From NCBI GenBank assembly GCA_035548175.1, contig DASZTO010000052.1:32968-96967 (forward strand): DNA of 64,000 nt, read 5' to 3'. The notes beneath the pieces were generated by a model. It was not told the DNA's origin, ran no database searches, and saw only the letters and a list, made by a program, of their open reading frames with translations. Below are positions 34,213-42,461 of the stretch, piece by piece; positions within the stretch are counted from its first letter, which is position 1; the number at the start of each line of letters is the position of its first letter. The DNA comes from CALCHA01 sp035548175 (GTDB taxonomy: Bacteria; Planctomycetota; Phycisphaerae; WQYP01). A program made the translations under genes and the position numbers.

Positions 34213-35121
34213 TCAGCGTTCGTTGGCGGTGCGGTTGTTGTTGTGATTGCCGCTGTTGGGAGCGGAGTTCTTCGCCTGACCCTTGTTGTTCAGGTGCTCG
34301 ATGTTGACATCGTAGAGCGCGGCGACGACGCAGCATGTCGCGTTGCGATACGCGGCCTTGACGTCGCTGGGCCAGTTGTCCTTGTGATCGCTCAAGTAGG
34401 ACAGGTTGGCCAGCAGGGTGTCGTGAAGCTGCTGCCGCGTCACGTTGTTGGGGATATCGAATTTCCAGCCGCCGGCCTCATGGATCAGGGAGGTGGTCAG
34501 CGCGGGAAGTTGACCGTGGCCCGGAAGCACGGCGACGGCGACGTCGCGGCCCTTGCCAAGGTTGACATCTCCCCCGAACGCATGGTGGGTGGCGTCGTTG
34601 ACATCCGCCGCAGTCGCCTGTCCGCCGGAGCCGCGGTGGTTGGGCGTAATGGCCACGGGCCAGTTGCCGATGAGCGCCTGTGGGTTATCGATTTCGCCGG
34701 TGGTGAATGTGAGGTAATTGTCGTAGACCTTTTCATTTTTGATATCGAACTGCTGGTGATACTTCTGCTGCCATTCGGACTTGACCTCGCCGATCTTCTG
34801 GGTGAGCGGATCGCCGGGTTTGGACGGTTCGCCGGCGGCTTCGTGCTGAAGGCGCGTGCGGTCCTGGTCGACGAGGTTGTCGATGACGTCGGGGAAGCCC
34901 TTGGAATTGAAGGCCGACTCGGTCGCGGATTCGAAGGCGTTCTGGATCGAATTCTTCTCCGACATCGCCTTGGGCTTCACGCCGTTGGGCAGCGTGGGCT
35001 CGACGGCGCCGTTCTGTGCGGCGGCTGGAGCGTTGGTGGTGTAGTCATCGGCCATGGCCGGGGCGAGGGTGAAGCACGTCGCGGCCACGCAGGCGGCTGC
35101 CAGCAAGCAACTGTAACGCAT
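34213..35121 (-). CDS. Secreted protein, paralogue of the next gene upstream
   Basis: A 302-residue exported protein with a signal peptide (YSCLLAAACVAATCFTLAPAMA). The mature part shares a whole-length pattern with the product at 35352: KNSIQNAFESATESAF, VIDNLVDQDRTRL, IGNWPVAI, HHAFGGDVNLGKGRDVAV, SLIHEAGGWKFDIPNNVTRQQL and the end NRTANER. The tail is Asn-rich. I do not recognise the family. GGAGG lies eight bases before the ATG. Confidence 0.75.
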   Translation of the reverse strand: MRYSCLLAAACVAATCFTLAPAMADDYTTNAPAAAQNGAVEPTLPNGVKPKAMSEKNSIQNAFESATESAFNSKGFPDVIDNLVDQDRTRLQHEAAGEPSKPGDPLTQKIGEVKSEWQQKYHQQFDIKNEKVYDNYLTFTTGEIDNPQALIGNWPVAITPNHRGSGGQATAADVNDATHHAFGGDVNLGKGRDVAVAVLPGHGQLPALTTSLIHEAGGWKFDIPNNVTRQQLHDTLLANLSYLSDHKDNWPSDVKAAYRNATCCVVAALYDVNIEHLNNKGQAKNSAPNSGNHNNNRTANER

Positions 35122-35273
35122 AAGAATACCTCCAAGTAGGGGGGAAAAAGACAAAGGACGGAGCGGCAAAGGGGATGCCTTGAGGAGCTCGCATGGTTCA
35201 TAAAATAAGAAATTTGCAAGCTTTTTCCTTCGCTTCCCGCGCCCCGGCGTCGTGCAAACTTCGCCTCCCCGAC

Positions 35274-35307
35274 AAAAAAAAAGGCCCGCTCATTTTTTGA
35301 GCGGGCC
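35274..35307 (-). terminator. Strong intrinsic terminator
   Basis: On the minus strand a ten-bp perfect stem (GGCCCGCTCA / TGAGCGGGCC) with a five-base A loop is followed by nine T. It ends the 35352 gene and insulates it from its paralogue downstream. Confidence 0.85.
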
Positions 35308-35351
35308 GCGTGGATTTGTTCAGCCAGATTGCAGGCGTGAATGGTTGAGTG

Positions 35352-36320
35352 TTAACGCTCGCCGGCGGTCCGGTTCGCGTTGCCTTGATTCAGCCGATTG
35401 GCGTTGGCGTTGCCATGATTCATATCGTTCATCCTGTCCGTGGCGTTGCGCGCCTCGGGATTGTTGTTGATGGCATTCTGCATGTTGATGTCATACAGCG
35501 AGGCGACCACCGTGTTGGTCAACGCCCGGGTGGCGTCTGTCGGGTCGCTGGGCCACTGGGCCTGCATGCCATAGAAGCTCGTCAGGTTCGCGAGCAGATT
35601 CTGGTACAGCTTTTCGCGGGTGAGGGTATTGGGCACGTCAAAACGCCACGAATCGGGCAACTCGTGGATCAGCGAAGCCGTCACCGCCGGACAGTTCTTG
35701 TAACCGGCGAGATGCACGACCGCGACGTTGCGCCCCTTGTTGAGGTTGACGTCTCCGCCGAACGTCTTGTGGGCTTTCTGGGCGTCGGCGGAGGTCATAT
35801 CTCCGCCAACATTCGCGACCGCGTCGCTCGCCGGCACCGGCCAGTTGCCGACGAGTTGATCCGGGTTCGAGACTTCGCCGATTCCCGCATGGAAGTAGGT
35901 GTCGGTGTACACCTTGGTTTCATCGATTTTCAGATCCTGGTGATACTTGTCGTGCCAGGCATTGTCGATCTGTTTGATGACGGCGCTCAGCGCATCGTTG
36001 CCGTTTTTCGCATTGTCGTTGTTTTTGTTCTGGTCGAGGCGATCGCGGTCCTGATCGACGCAGCGGTCGATGATGTCGTTGAGGGGATCGCGCCCGAGCG
36101 CGCTTTCCGCGACACTTTGGAAGGCGTTTTTGACATCCTTGAGCTCTTTGATCGGCTTGGCGTCGATGCCGGCGGGCAGCTTGACGACGTAGCCGGGCTC
36201 CTCGAACTTGAGGTTGCCCGTGGGATTCGGGGGAGAGTCGGCGGCGGCCGCGGGGGCAATCGCGAGGGCGAGGGATGCGCAGAGGCACGCACTGCTGAGT
36301 AAGACTGCATAGGGACGCAT
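35352..36320 (-). CDS. Secreted protein, paralogue of 34213
   Basis: The 322 residues begin with a signal peptide (AVLLSSACLCASLALAIAPAAA). The same blocks as its paralogue follow: VKNAFQSVAESAL, IIDRCVDQDRDRL, VGNWPVPA, HKTFGGDVNLNKGRNVAV, SLIHELPDSWRFDVPNTLTREKL, then an Asn-rich tail with NANANRLNQGN and the end NRTAGER. AAGGAG precedes the ATG. The two genes each have their own terminator, so they are separate units from a tandem duplication. The family is not recognised. Confidence 0.75.
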   Translation of the reverse strand: MRPYAVLLSSACLCASLALAIAPAAAADSPPNPTGNLKFEEPGYVVKLPAGIDAKPIKELKDVKNAFQSVAESALGRDPLNDIIDRCVDQDRDRLDQNKNNDNAKNGNDALSAVIKQIDNAWHDKYHQDLKIDETKVYTDTYFHAGIGEVSNPDQLVGNWPVPASDAVANVGGDMTSADAQKAHKTFGGDVNLNKGRNVAVVHLAGYKNCPAVTASLIHELPDSWRFDVPNTLTREKLYQNLLANLTSFYGMQAQWPSDPTDATRALTNTVVASLYDINMQNAINNNPEARNATDRMNDMNHGNANANRLNQGNANRTAGER

Positions 36321-36468
36321 GGGAGTCTCCTTGGAAGACGAGAAGTATCTCTTCCATGGAGCTATGCAAAGCGGGAGCCAGCGGCTCGGCCATTTTGCCT
36401 GATTGTGCCGGAATTTAAGGTCGCGGAGAGCTGCCGCGCCGCCTCTTGAACGTGCCGATAAGGCGTTG

Positions 36469-38328
36469 TTATTCCGCGGCGGCCAGCGCGGCGGCGGAGC
36501 GCTCGTGGCGCTTGCGATCCGTTTCGCGCAGGTAGCGCTTCCGCAGCCGGATCGTCTTGGGCGTGATCTCGACCAGCTCATCGTCCTCGATGTACTCGAG
36601 CGCGATTTCCAGCGACATATCGCGGGGCGGCTTGAGGATGATGTTTTCGTCGCTGCCGGTGGTGCGCATGTTGGAGAGTTTCTTTTCGCGGCAGACGTTG
36701 ACGGTGATGTCGGTGTCCTTGTTGTATTCGCCGACGACCATGCCTTCATACACTTCGTCGCCGGGCTTGATAAACATCATGCCGCGGTCGGCGAGCTTGT
36801 CGAGCGCGTAGGCGTTGGCGGTGCCTGCTTCCATGGAGATCAGGACGCCGTTCTGGCGGCCGGGGAGCGCTCCGCGCAGGAGCTCATAGTCGTGGAAGGT
36901 GTGGTGCATGATGGCTTCGCCCTGGGTGGCGTTGAGCAGGCGCGTGCGCAGGCCGATCAATCCGCGCGCCGGGATGGTGAACTCCATGTGCGTGAAGTTG
37001 CCCTTGGTGTCCATCTTGGCCAGTTCACCCCGGCGGTTGCCGATGGATTGCATGACCGCCCCTTCGAAAGCTTTGGGCACGTCGATGACCAGCAATTCGA
37101 TGGGCTCGCACTTATGGCCGTTGAGTTCCTTGAAGATCACCTTGGGCTTGGAGACCTGAAGCTCGAAACCTTCGCGGCGCATGTTTTCCAGCAGCACTCC
37201 CAGGTGCAGCAGGCCGCGGCCCGACACGCGCAGCGAATCGGCCGACTGCGTGTCCTCCACCCGCAGCGCCACGTTGGATTGGAGCTCCCGGTAAAGCCGC
37301 TCGCGCAGGTTCCGGCTGGTCACAAACTTGCCGTCCTGGCCGGCGAAGGGCGAATCGTTGACCGAAAAAATCATGGAGAGCGTGGGCTCATCGACATCGA
37401 TCAGGGGCAGCGCTTCGGGATGCTCCGGATGGGCGATGGTGTCGCCGATATCCACATCCTCGATTCCCACCACCGCGCAGATGTCGCCGGCTTCGGCGTG
37501 CGGCGTTTTGGTTCGGCCGAGGCCTTCAAACAGGTAGAGATCGACGATCTTATGCTTTTCGACCTTGCCGTTGCGCTTCAGCAGGGCGATCTGCTGATCT
37601 TTGTTGATGACGCCGTTGAACACGCGTCCGATGCCGATGCGGCCGACGTATTCGTTGTAATCGATGTTGGTGATCTGCATCTGAAGGGGTTTTTCGAGAT
37701 CGGCGACGGGGCCGCGGATCTTGGTGACGATGGTTTCGAGCAGGGGGCGCATGTCGGTGTTGGCATCCGCCGGATCCAGCCGTGCATAACCCGCGCGACC
37801 CGAGGCGTAAATCACCGGAAAGTCGAGGGCGTCTTCATCCGCTTCGAGCTCGACGAAGAGGTCGAAGACTTCGTTGAGGACCTCGTTGGGCCGGGCATCG
37901 TTGCGGTCGATCTTGTTGATGACCACGATGGGCTTGAGGTGGTACTGAAAGGCCTTTTTGAGCACGAAGCGCGTCTGGGGCATGGGGCCTTCGAAGGCGT
38001 CGACCAGGAGGAGCACGCCATCGGCCATCTTGAGGACGCGCTCGACTTCGCCGCCGAAATCGGCGTGGCCGGGGGTGTCGATGATGTTGATTTTGCGGGT
38101 GACGCCTTTGGCATCCTCGTAGGTCATGGCGACGTTTTTGGCGAGGATGGTGATGCCGCGCTCGCGTTCGAGGGCGTTGTTATCGAGGATCAGTTCATTG
38201 CCAAGCTGGGATTGGCGGAACATGCCCGACTGGCGCAGCATGGCGTCGACCAGGGTGGTTTTACCGTGGTCGACGTGGGCGATGATGGCGATATTGCGAA
38301 GTTCGTCGCGGCGTTTCTGATTGGGCAT
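36469..38328 (-). CDS. typA: Ribosome-binding GTPase TypA/BipA
   Basis: A translational GTPase that binds the ribosome and helps assembly or growth under stress. Residues 1-200 are the G domain, with AHVDHGKTT (P loop), DTPGHADFGGEVERVL (switch II) and NKIDR. EF-G-like domains II, III and V and the TypA-specific C-terminal domain (LVEITPKTIRLRKRYL) follow. The length of 619 is standard. The C-terminus is Arg/Ala-rich. Confidence 0.96.
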   Translation of the reverse strand: MPNQKRRDELRNIAIIAHVDHGKTTLVDAMLRQSGMFRQSQLGNELILDNNALERERGITILAKNVAMTYEDAKGVTRKINIIDTPGHADFGGEVERVLKMADGVLLLVDAFEGPMPQTRFVLKKAFQYHLKPIVVINKIDRNDARPNEVLNEVFDLFVELEADEDALDFPVIYASGRAGYARLDPADANTDMRPLLETIVTKIRGPVADLEKPLQMQITNIDYNEYVGRIGIGRVFNGVINKDQQIALLKRNGKVEKHKIVDLYLFEGLGRTKTPHAEAGDICAVVGIEDVDIGDTIAHPEHPEALPLIDVDEPTLSMIFSVNDSPFAGQDGKFVTSRNLRERLYRELQSNVALRVEDTQSADSLRVSGRGLLHLGVLLENMRREGFELQVSKPKVIFKELNGHKCEPIELLVIDVPKAFEGAVMQSIGNRRGELAKMDTKGNFTHMEFTIPARGLIGLRTRLLNATQGEAIMHHTFHDYELLRGALPGRQNGVLISMEAGTANAYALDKLADRGMMFIKPGDEVYEGMVVGEYNKDTDITVNVCREKKLSNMRTTGSDENIILKPPRDMSLEIALEYIEDDELVEITPKTIRLRKRYLRETDRKRHERSAAALAAAE

Positions 38329-38395
38329 GAGGCACTCGGTGCGGGTGTGAACGTCCGGTTAAGAGGGCGGATCGCCGCCCTTTGGGGAATTCGGC

Positions 38396-38404
38396 ATTGT
38401 AGCA
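38396..38404 (-). promoter_or_regulatory. Extended -10 element upstream of typA
   Basis: The minus strand reads TGCTACAAT, the same nonamer as at 13782. The leader of about 60 bases that would result contains a seven-bp inverted repeat (AGGGCGG / CCGCCCT, 38364-38381). Confidence 0.45.
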
Positions 38405-38452
38405 CACCGGCGGAACAAATGCATGAGCCGCACGCGATTTTGCGATGAGGGA

Positions 38453-38827
38453 TTACTTGCCCTGCTGAATTTGCTGGAGGGCGTCTTCCATCACGTCCCT
38501 GGCGGGGCGGCGGTGGCCGTCGGGGTACTGGACGTAGTAGGTGACTTCCCCGTGAGACCCGCCGATGGATTCGAGGTTGATGAAGTCCTGGACGTTGTTG
38601 ACCTTGGAGTCGTTCTGGCGCCACTTGAAGCGCATGTAGTGGACCGCGGTGGAGGCGCCGTAAATTTTGTCGAGGCGGACGAACTTCAGATTGCTGTGGG
38701 AAATTCGGTCGAGCAGGGTGTTGATGGTGGCTTTGTCGGCCTTGGAAAGCGAGCTCTTGGCCAGGGCGGGCGCGGCGAGCGCGAGGACCAGCAGGAGCGC
38801 AAGGGGTCGAGCGACGTGTCGGATCAT
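38453..38827 (-). CDS. DUF5329-like secreted protein
   Basis: A 124-residue protein with a signal peptide (ARPLALLLVLALAAPALA). The body contains TINTLLDRISHSNLKFVRL, AVHYMRFKWRQ and NVQDFINLESIGGSHGEVTYYV, a pattern like the DUF5329 family of unknown function. GGAGG stands seven bases before the ATG. It is divergent from priA. Confidence 0.65.
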   Translation of the reverse strand: MIRHVARPLALLLVLALAAPALAKSSLSKADKATINTLLDRISHSNLKFVRLDKIYGASTAVHYMRFKWRQNDSKVNNVQDFINLESIGGSHGEVTYYVQYPDGHRRPARDVMEDALQQIQQGK

Positions 38828-39014
38828 GATGCACCTCCGGAGTGCAAGGAAGCAAGCGGCGCTCCAGAAATGGCGGTTGGCGGTGGAGAATTGTCGATGT
38901 TTGGTTAAAATTCGGTGTCGAAACTTTTGCCCGAACGCAGGAGCGGCGCCCATGATCACGAGGCCCGGTGCGAGGGAATTGGAAACCGCGGCGCGCGCGG
39001 GTACAACGCGGGAC

Positions 39015-41450
39015 ATGACCGTTCCTCCGCCATCGCCGCCCGCGGCAACTCTGTACGCAACGGTAGCCGTGGATCAACCGCTGGACGCGACGTACACGTA
39101 TGTGGTGCCCGCCGCGCTGCGGCGCGAGGTGCGCGCGGGCAGCCGGGTGGTGGCGCCGCTGGGGCGGGGGAATCGGCTGACGCAGGCGACGGTGCTGTCG
39201 TTGTCGAGCGAAGCGCCGGATTTCGCGCGTGCGCCGGCGGCGGAGCAGGGGGCCGAGGAGCTGCTTTTCTCGGCGTCCGGGGAGGTTACGGGGCCGGTGA
39301 AGGCGCTGGCGGAGGTGCTGCGCGATGTGCCTGCGGTGCCGGGCGATCTGCTGGAGCTGGCGAAGTGGATCAGCGTGTATTACTGCGCGCCGATCGGCAT
39401 GACGCTCTCGACGATGGTGCCGGCGGCGGTGAAGAAGGCGGCGCGGCTGCCGATGAAAGTGACGGTGTCGCTGGCGGCGGTGGAGAAAACGGTCGAGGAG
39501 GCGCTTGAAGGGCTGAAAGTTTCCGCGAAGAGCAAAGCAGCGTTTGGGGCGCTGCACGGGTACCTGCGGGAGGGGCCGCGCGCCGAGCTGGATGCGATGG
39601 CGCACGCGGAGGTCGGGCGGCCGATGTTGAAGCGGTTGATGGCGCTGGGGCTGATCAAGGCGGAGCGGGAGGTGAAGTTGCCGGAGGCGGCGGTGGTGGG
39701 CGCGGATATCGGGGGAAGCGCGGCGGTGCTGGAGCTGAGCGCGGATCAGCAGCGGGCGATGAAGGAGATCGACGGGCTGCTGGACGCCGGCGGGTTCGCG
39801 GTGCGGCTGATTCACGGCGTGACCGGATCGGGCAAGACGGAGCTGTACATCCGGGCGATCGAGCGGGTGGTGGCGGCGGGGAAGCGGGCGATCGTGCTGG
39901 TGCCGGAGATCTCGCTGACGCCGCAGACGGTGCGGCGGTTCACGGCGCGCTTCGAGCGCGTGGCGGTGCTGCATTCGGGGATGAAAGACGCGGAGCGGCA
40001 TCAGCACTGGCATGCGATCGCGGGGGGCTGGGCGCAGGTGGTGGTGGGGGCGCGCTCGGCGATTTTTGCGCCGGCGGCGGACATCGGACTGATCGTGGTG
40101 GATGAGGAGCATGATGGTTCTTACAAGCAGGATAATCTGCCCAAGTATCACGGGCGGGACGTGGCGATCCGCCGGGCGCAGATGCTCAAGGTGCCGATCC
40201 TGCTGGGGTCGGCGACGCCGGCGCTGGAGAGCTGGCACAATGCGCACTCGCATGAGAAGTGGGGGCTGATTTCGTTGCGGACGCGGCCGCTGGGCACGCG
40301 CATGCCGCGGGTGATCGTGGTGGATATGAAGGCGCAGCACAAGGAGCGGCGCGGGCTGCACATCCTTTCGACGGTGCTGGAGCATCATCTGAAGCAGACA
40401 CTGGCGCAGAAGAAGCAGGCGATTTTTCTGCTGAACCGCCGCGGGTATGCGCATTACGTGATGTGCCCGCGCTGCGAGTGGGTGCTGATGTGCGAGAATT
40501 GTGATGCGACGATGGTGGTGCATCGGGAAAAGCCGAAAGACGAAAGGGCAAAGACGAAAGAGGAAAGGGGCAGGATCAGGGGAACGGTGCAGTGTCATTA
40601 TTGTCTGACGTCGATGGTGCTGCCGGAGCGGTGTCCGTTGTGCCAGGCGCTGCTGACGCATCTGGGGCAGGGCACGCAGCGGGCGGAGGATGAGCTGTTG
40701 CGGAAGTTTCCGGAGCTTGGGGGCGGGCGGCTGAAGCGGATGGATTCGGATTCGATGCATCATGCGGGGCAGTATCAGGAAGCGCTGGATGCGTTCGGTC
40801 GTGGGGAGATCGATCTGTTGATCGGGACGCAGATGATCGCGAAGGGGCTGGACTTTCCGAACGTGCAGCTCGTGGGGGTGCTGAACGCGGATTTGGCGAT
40901 GACGATTCCGGATTTTCGGGCGGCGGAGCGGACGTTTCAGTTGGTGTGCCAGGTCGCGGGGCGGAGCGGGCGGGCGATGGGGGGCGGCGGCGGGGTGGAG
41001 CGGGGGAACGTGGTGGTGCAGACGTTTCAGCCGCAGGAGCCGGCGATCGCGGCGGCATGTGCGCACGATTACCTGGGCTTCGTGGAGACGGAGTTGCCGC
41101 ACCGGCTGGAGTGGGGCTATCCGCCGTATGGCCGGCTGGTGCGGATGGTGCTGGCGCACAAGAATTATGCGGCGGTGCGCGAGGCTGGGGAGGGGCTGGC
41201 GCGGCTGATGACGGCGTTGACGGCGGGGTCCGCGGATAAGGCTGGGTTGCCGGTGCGGGTGCAGGGGCCGTTGCCGCCGCCGATGGAACGGCTGGTGGAA
41301 CTGTACCGTGTGGAGCTGCTGCTGTTCGCCAAGACGGCGGGTCCATTGCAGCGGCTGCTCGGGGCGCTGCGGGCGCGCGGCGCGCTGTCGGCGGCGGCGT
41401 GGGGCGGCGTGAGCGTGAGCGTGGATGTGGATCCGGTTCATATGATGTGA
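39015..41450 (+). CDS. priA: Primosomal helicase PriA
   Basis: The 811-residue replication-restart helicase, which recognises stalled forks and reloads the replisome. It has the N-terminal 3'-DNA-binding domain, the winged helix, the helicase core with GVTGSGKTELY (about residue 268) and the DEEH box in VVDEEHDGSYKQ, and paired zinc-binding cysteines (CPRCEWVLMCENCD, then CHYC and CPLC). A charged insertion of about 17 residues, encoded by an AAAGACGAAAG-type repeat, lies between the zinc pairs. The Met of MTVPPPSP is used. An ATG at 38952 is also in frame. Confidence 0.93.
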   Translation: MTVPPPSPPAATLYATVAVDQPLDATYTYVVPAALRREVRAGSRVVAPLGRGNRLTQATVLSLSSEAPDFARAPAAEQGAEELLFSASGEVTGPVKALAEVLRDVPAVPGDLLELAKWISVYYCAPIGMTLSTMVPAAVKKAARLPMKVTVSLAAVEKTVEEALEGLKVSAKSKAAFGALHGYLREGPRAELDAMAHAEVGRPMLKRLMALGLIKAEREVKLPEAAVVGADIGGSAAVLELSADQQRAMKEIDGLLDAGGFAVRLIHGVTGSGKTELYIRAIERVVAAGKRAIVLVPEISLTPQTVRRFTARFERVAVLHSGMKDAERHQHWHAIAGGWAQVVVGARSAIFAPAADIGLIVVDEEHDGSYKQDNLPKYHGRDVAIRRAQMLKVPILLGSATPALESWHNAHSHEKWGLISLRTRPLGTRMPRVIVVDMKAQHKERRGLHILSTVLEHHLKQTLAQKKQAIFLLNRRGYAHYVMCPRCEWVLMCENCDATMVVHREKPKDERAKTKEERGRIRGTVQCHYCLTSMVLPERCPLCQALLTHLGQGTQRAEDELLRKFPELGGGRLKRMDSDSMHHAGQYQEALDAFGRGEIDLLIGTQMIAKGLDFPNVQLVGVLNADLAMTIPDFRAAERTFQLVCQVAGRSGRAMGGGGGVERGNVVVQTFQPQEPAIAAACAHDYLGFVETELPHRLEWGYPPYGRLVRMVLAHKNYAAVREAGEGLARLMTALTAGSADKAGLPVRVQGPLPPPMERLVELYRVELLLFAKTAGPLQRLLGALRARGALSAAAWGGVSVSVDVDPVHMM
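40524..40570. repeat. AAAGACGAAAG-type repeat inside priA
   Basis: The segment is built of GAAAGACGAAAGGG-like units and is translated in frame as Lys/Glu/Arg-rich sequence in PriA. The same kind of repeat fills the intergenic space just after the gene (41453-41508). Confidence 0.65.
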
Positions 41451-41452
41451 AA

Positions 41453-41508
41453 AGAACAAAGAGGAAAGACGGAAGACCAAAGGCGAAAGGCGAAGGACGA
41501 AAGGGGGT
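41453..41508. repeat. AAAGRCGAAAG-type intergenic repeat
   Basis: This is a purine-rich run of AAAGACGGAAG / AAAGGCGAAAGGCG units directly after the priA stop. It is related to the repeat inside priA. Confidence 0.65.
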
Positions 41509-41518
41509 ATCGCGGGGG

Positions 41519-41545
41519 TTACAGTTGGGCACGGGTGGGTATAAT
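41519..41545 (+). promoter_or_regulatory. Candidate promoter of the stress-protein gene
   Basis: TTACAG (41519-41524) and a consensus TATAAT (41540-41545) are spaced 15 bp apart, 40 bases before the ATG at 41585. The -10 is perfect and the spacing is short. Confidence 0.45.
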
Positions 41546-41584
41546 GCCCGGCGGGCCGTCCTCTTCTTTTGACAAGGCGGGCAC

Positions 41585-41992
41585 ATGAGCAGGATTTTGT
41601 TGGCCGTGTCCGATCGCTGGGTGCCGGATTCGCGTGTGGATGCGATCGCGGCATTTGCGCAAACGCTGGGGCGGCCGATCCTGGCGGTGCATGTGGCCTA
41701 TGGGACCGAGGGCGGGGGGGAAACGACGCCGGGTGAGCGGGTGCTGGAAAAGGTGGTCAACCAGCTTCGGGGCAAGGGGGCCAAGGTCGATTCGCTGCTG
41801 CTGTTTGGCGACGATCTGGGGACGGCGATTTTGAAGACGGCGGAGGAACATCGGGCGTCGATGATCATGCTGGGGCTGTCGAGCAAGGGGATGCTGACGC
41901 GGCTGATCGAGGGGAACGTGGCGCAGCAGATCGTTCGGGCGACGCGGGTGCCGGTGCTGATGTTGCCGCCGGATTGGGTGGGGGCGATTTAG
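41585..41992 (+). CDS. Universal stress protein (UspA family)
   Basis: A 135-residue single-domain Usp fold. It has the N-terminal strand RILLAVSDRWVPDS and the C-terminal nucleotide-loop region MIMLGLSSKGMLTRLIEGNVAQQIVRATRVPVLML. The ATP-binding G-x2-G-x9-G[S/T] motif is only partly kept, since GN stands where GS is usual. It may therefore be a non-nucleotide-binding type. It probably has its own promoter. Confidence 0.88.
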   Translation: MSRILLAVSDRWVPDSRVDAIAAFAQTLGRPILAVHVAYGTEGGGETTPGERVLEKVVNQLRGKGAKVDSLLLFGDDLGTAILKTAEEHRASMIMLGLSSKGMLTRLIEGNVAQQIVRATRVPVLMLPPDWVGAI

Positions 41993-42028
41993 GGGAGAAG
42001 TCAGTAGTCAGTAGACGGAAATCAGACA

Positions 42029-42391
42029 TTACTTGCCGGTGATGGGGTCGATCGTTTGATTGATGGTGGGGTGCTGTTGTTGTTCCTGGATGGTGGGCTG
42101 GATGGCGGTGGTAGTGGGGGTGGGGGGGGTGCGGCCGAGGAGGGGGTCGAGGATGGTAGTGACCTGTGGGGTGTCGTTTTTGCTGTTGGGGAATCCGACG
42201 GCGACGAGGGGCACGGTTTGCGGGGTTCCGAGGAATTCGGCTTCGGCGCTGTTGCGATCGACGGGCGGGGTGACGGCGCGGGACGGGCGGGCGTTGGTGG
42301 TGACGAAATCGGATTGGCAGGCGGCGAGGAGGAGCGCGCCGGCGGCAGCGGCGATGGTGGGGAAGGAGCGACGGATATGGTTCGTGTTCAT
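42029..42391 (-). CDS. Small lipoprotein
   Basis: The 120 residues have a signal peptide ending in a lipobox (AGALLLAAC, lipidated Cys about residue 25). A low-complexity Pro/Thr/Gln-rich chain with TIQEQQQHPTINQTIDPITGK at the end follows. No enzymatic motif is seen. It is a surface or periplasmic lipoprotein of unknown role, downstream of trpB on the same strand. Confidence 0.7.
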   Translation of the reverse strand: MNTNHIRRSFPTIAAAAGALLLAACQSDFVTTNARPSRAVTPPVDRNSAEAEFLGTPQTVPLVAVGFPNSKNDTPQVTTILDPLLGRTPPTPTTTAIQPTIQEQQQHPTINQTIDPITGK

Positions 42392-42461
42392 GGCGTAACC
42401 CTTTACGCAGGACACCACTGGTTGTTGATCAAAGCGCGTGCCGCGGCGCGGGAGCGTGCGG

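Noticed and set aside
32217..34307. Plus-strand frame overlapping the DUF2339 gene
   Set aside because: It is an out-of-frame shadow with Gly/Arg-rich content. The DUF2339 frame has clear membrane helices throughout.
38190..41654. Very long open frame on the minus strand opposite priA
   Set aside because: It is the antisense of priA and part of typA. The residues are mostly Arg/His/Pro, which is the usual shadow of GC-rich coding DNA, and no motif is seen.
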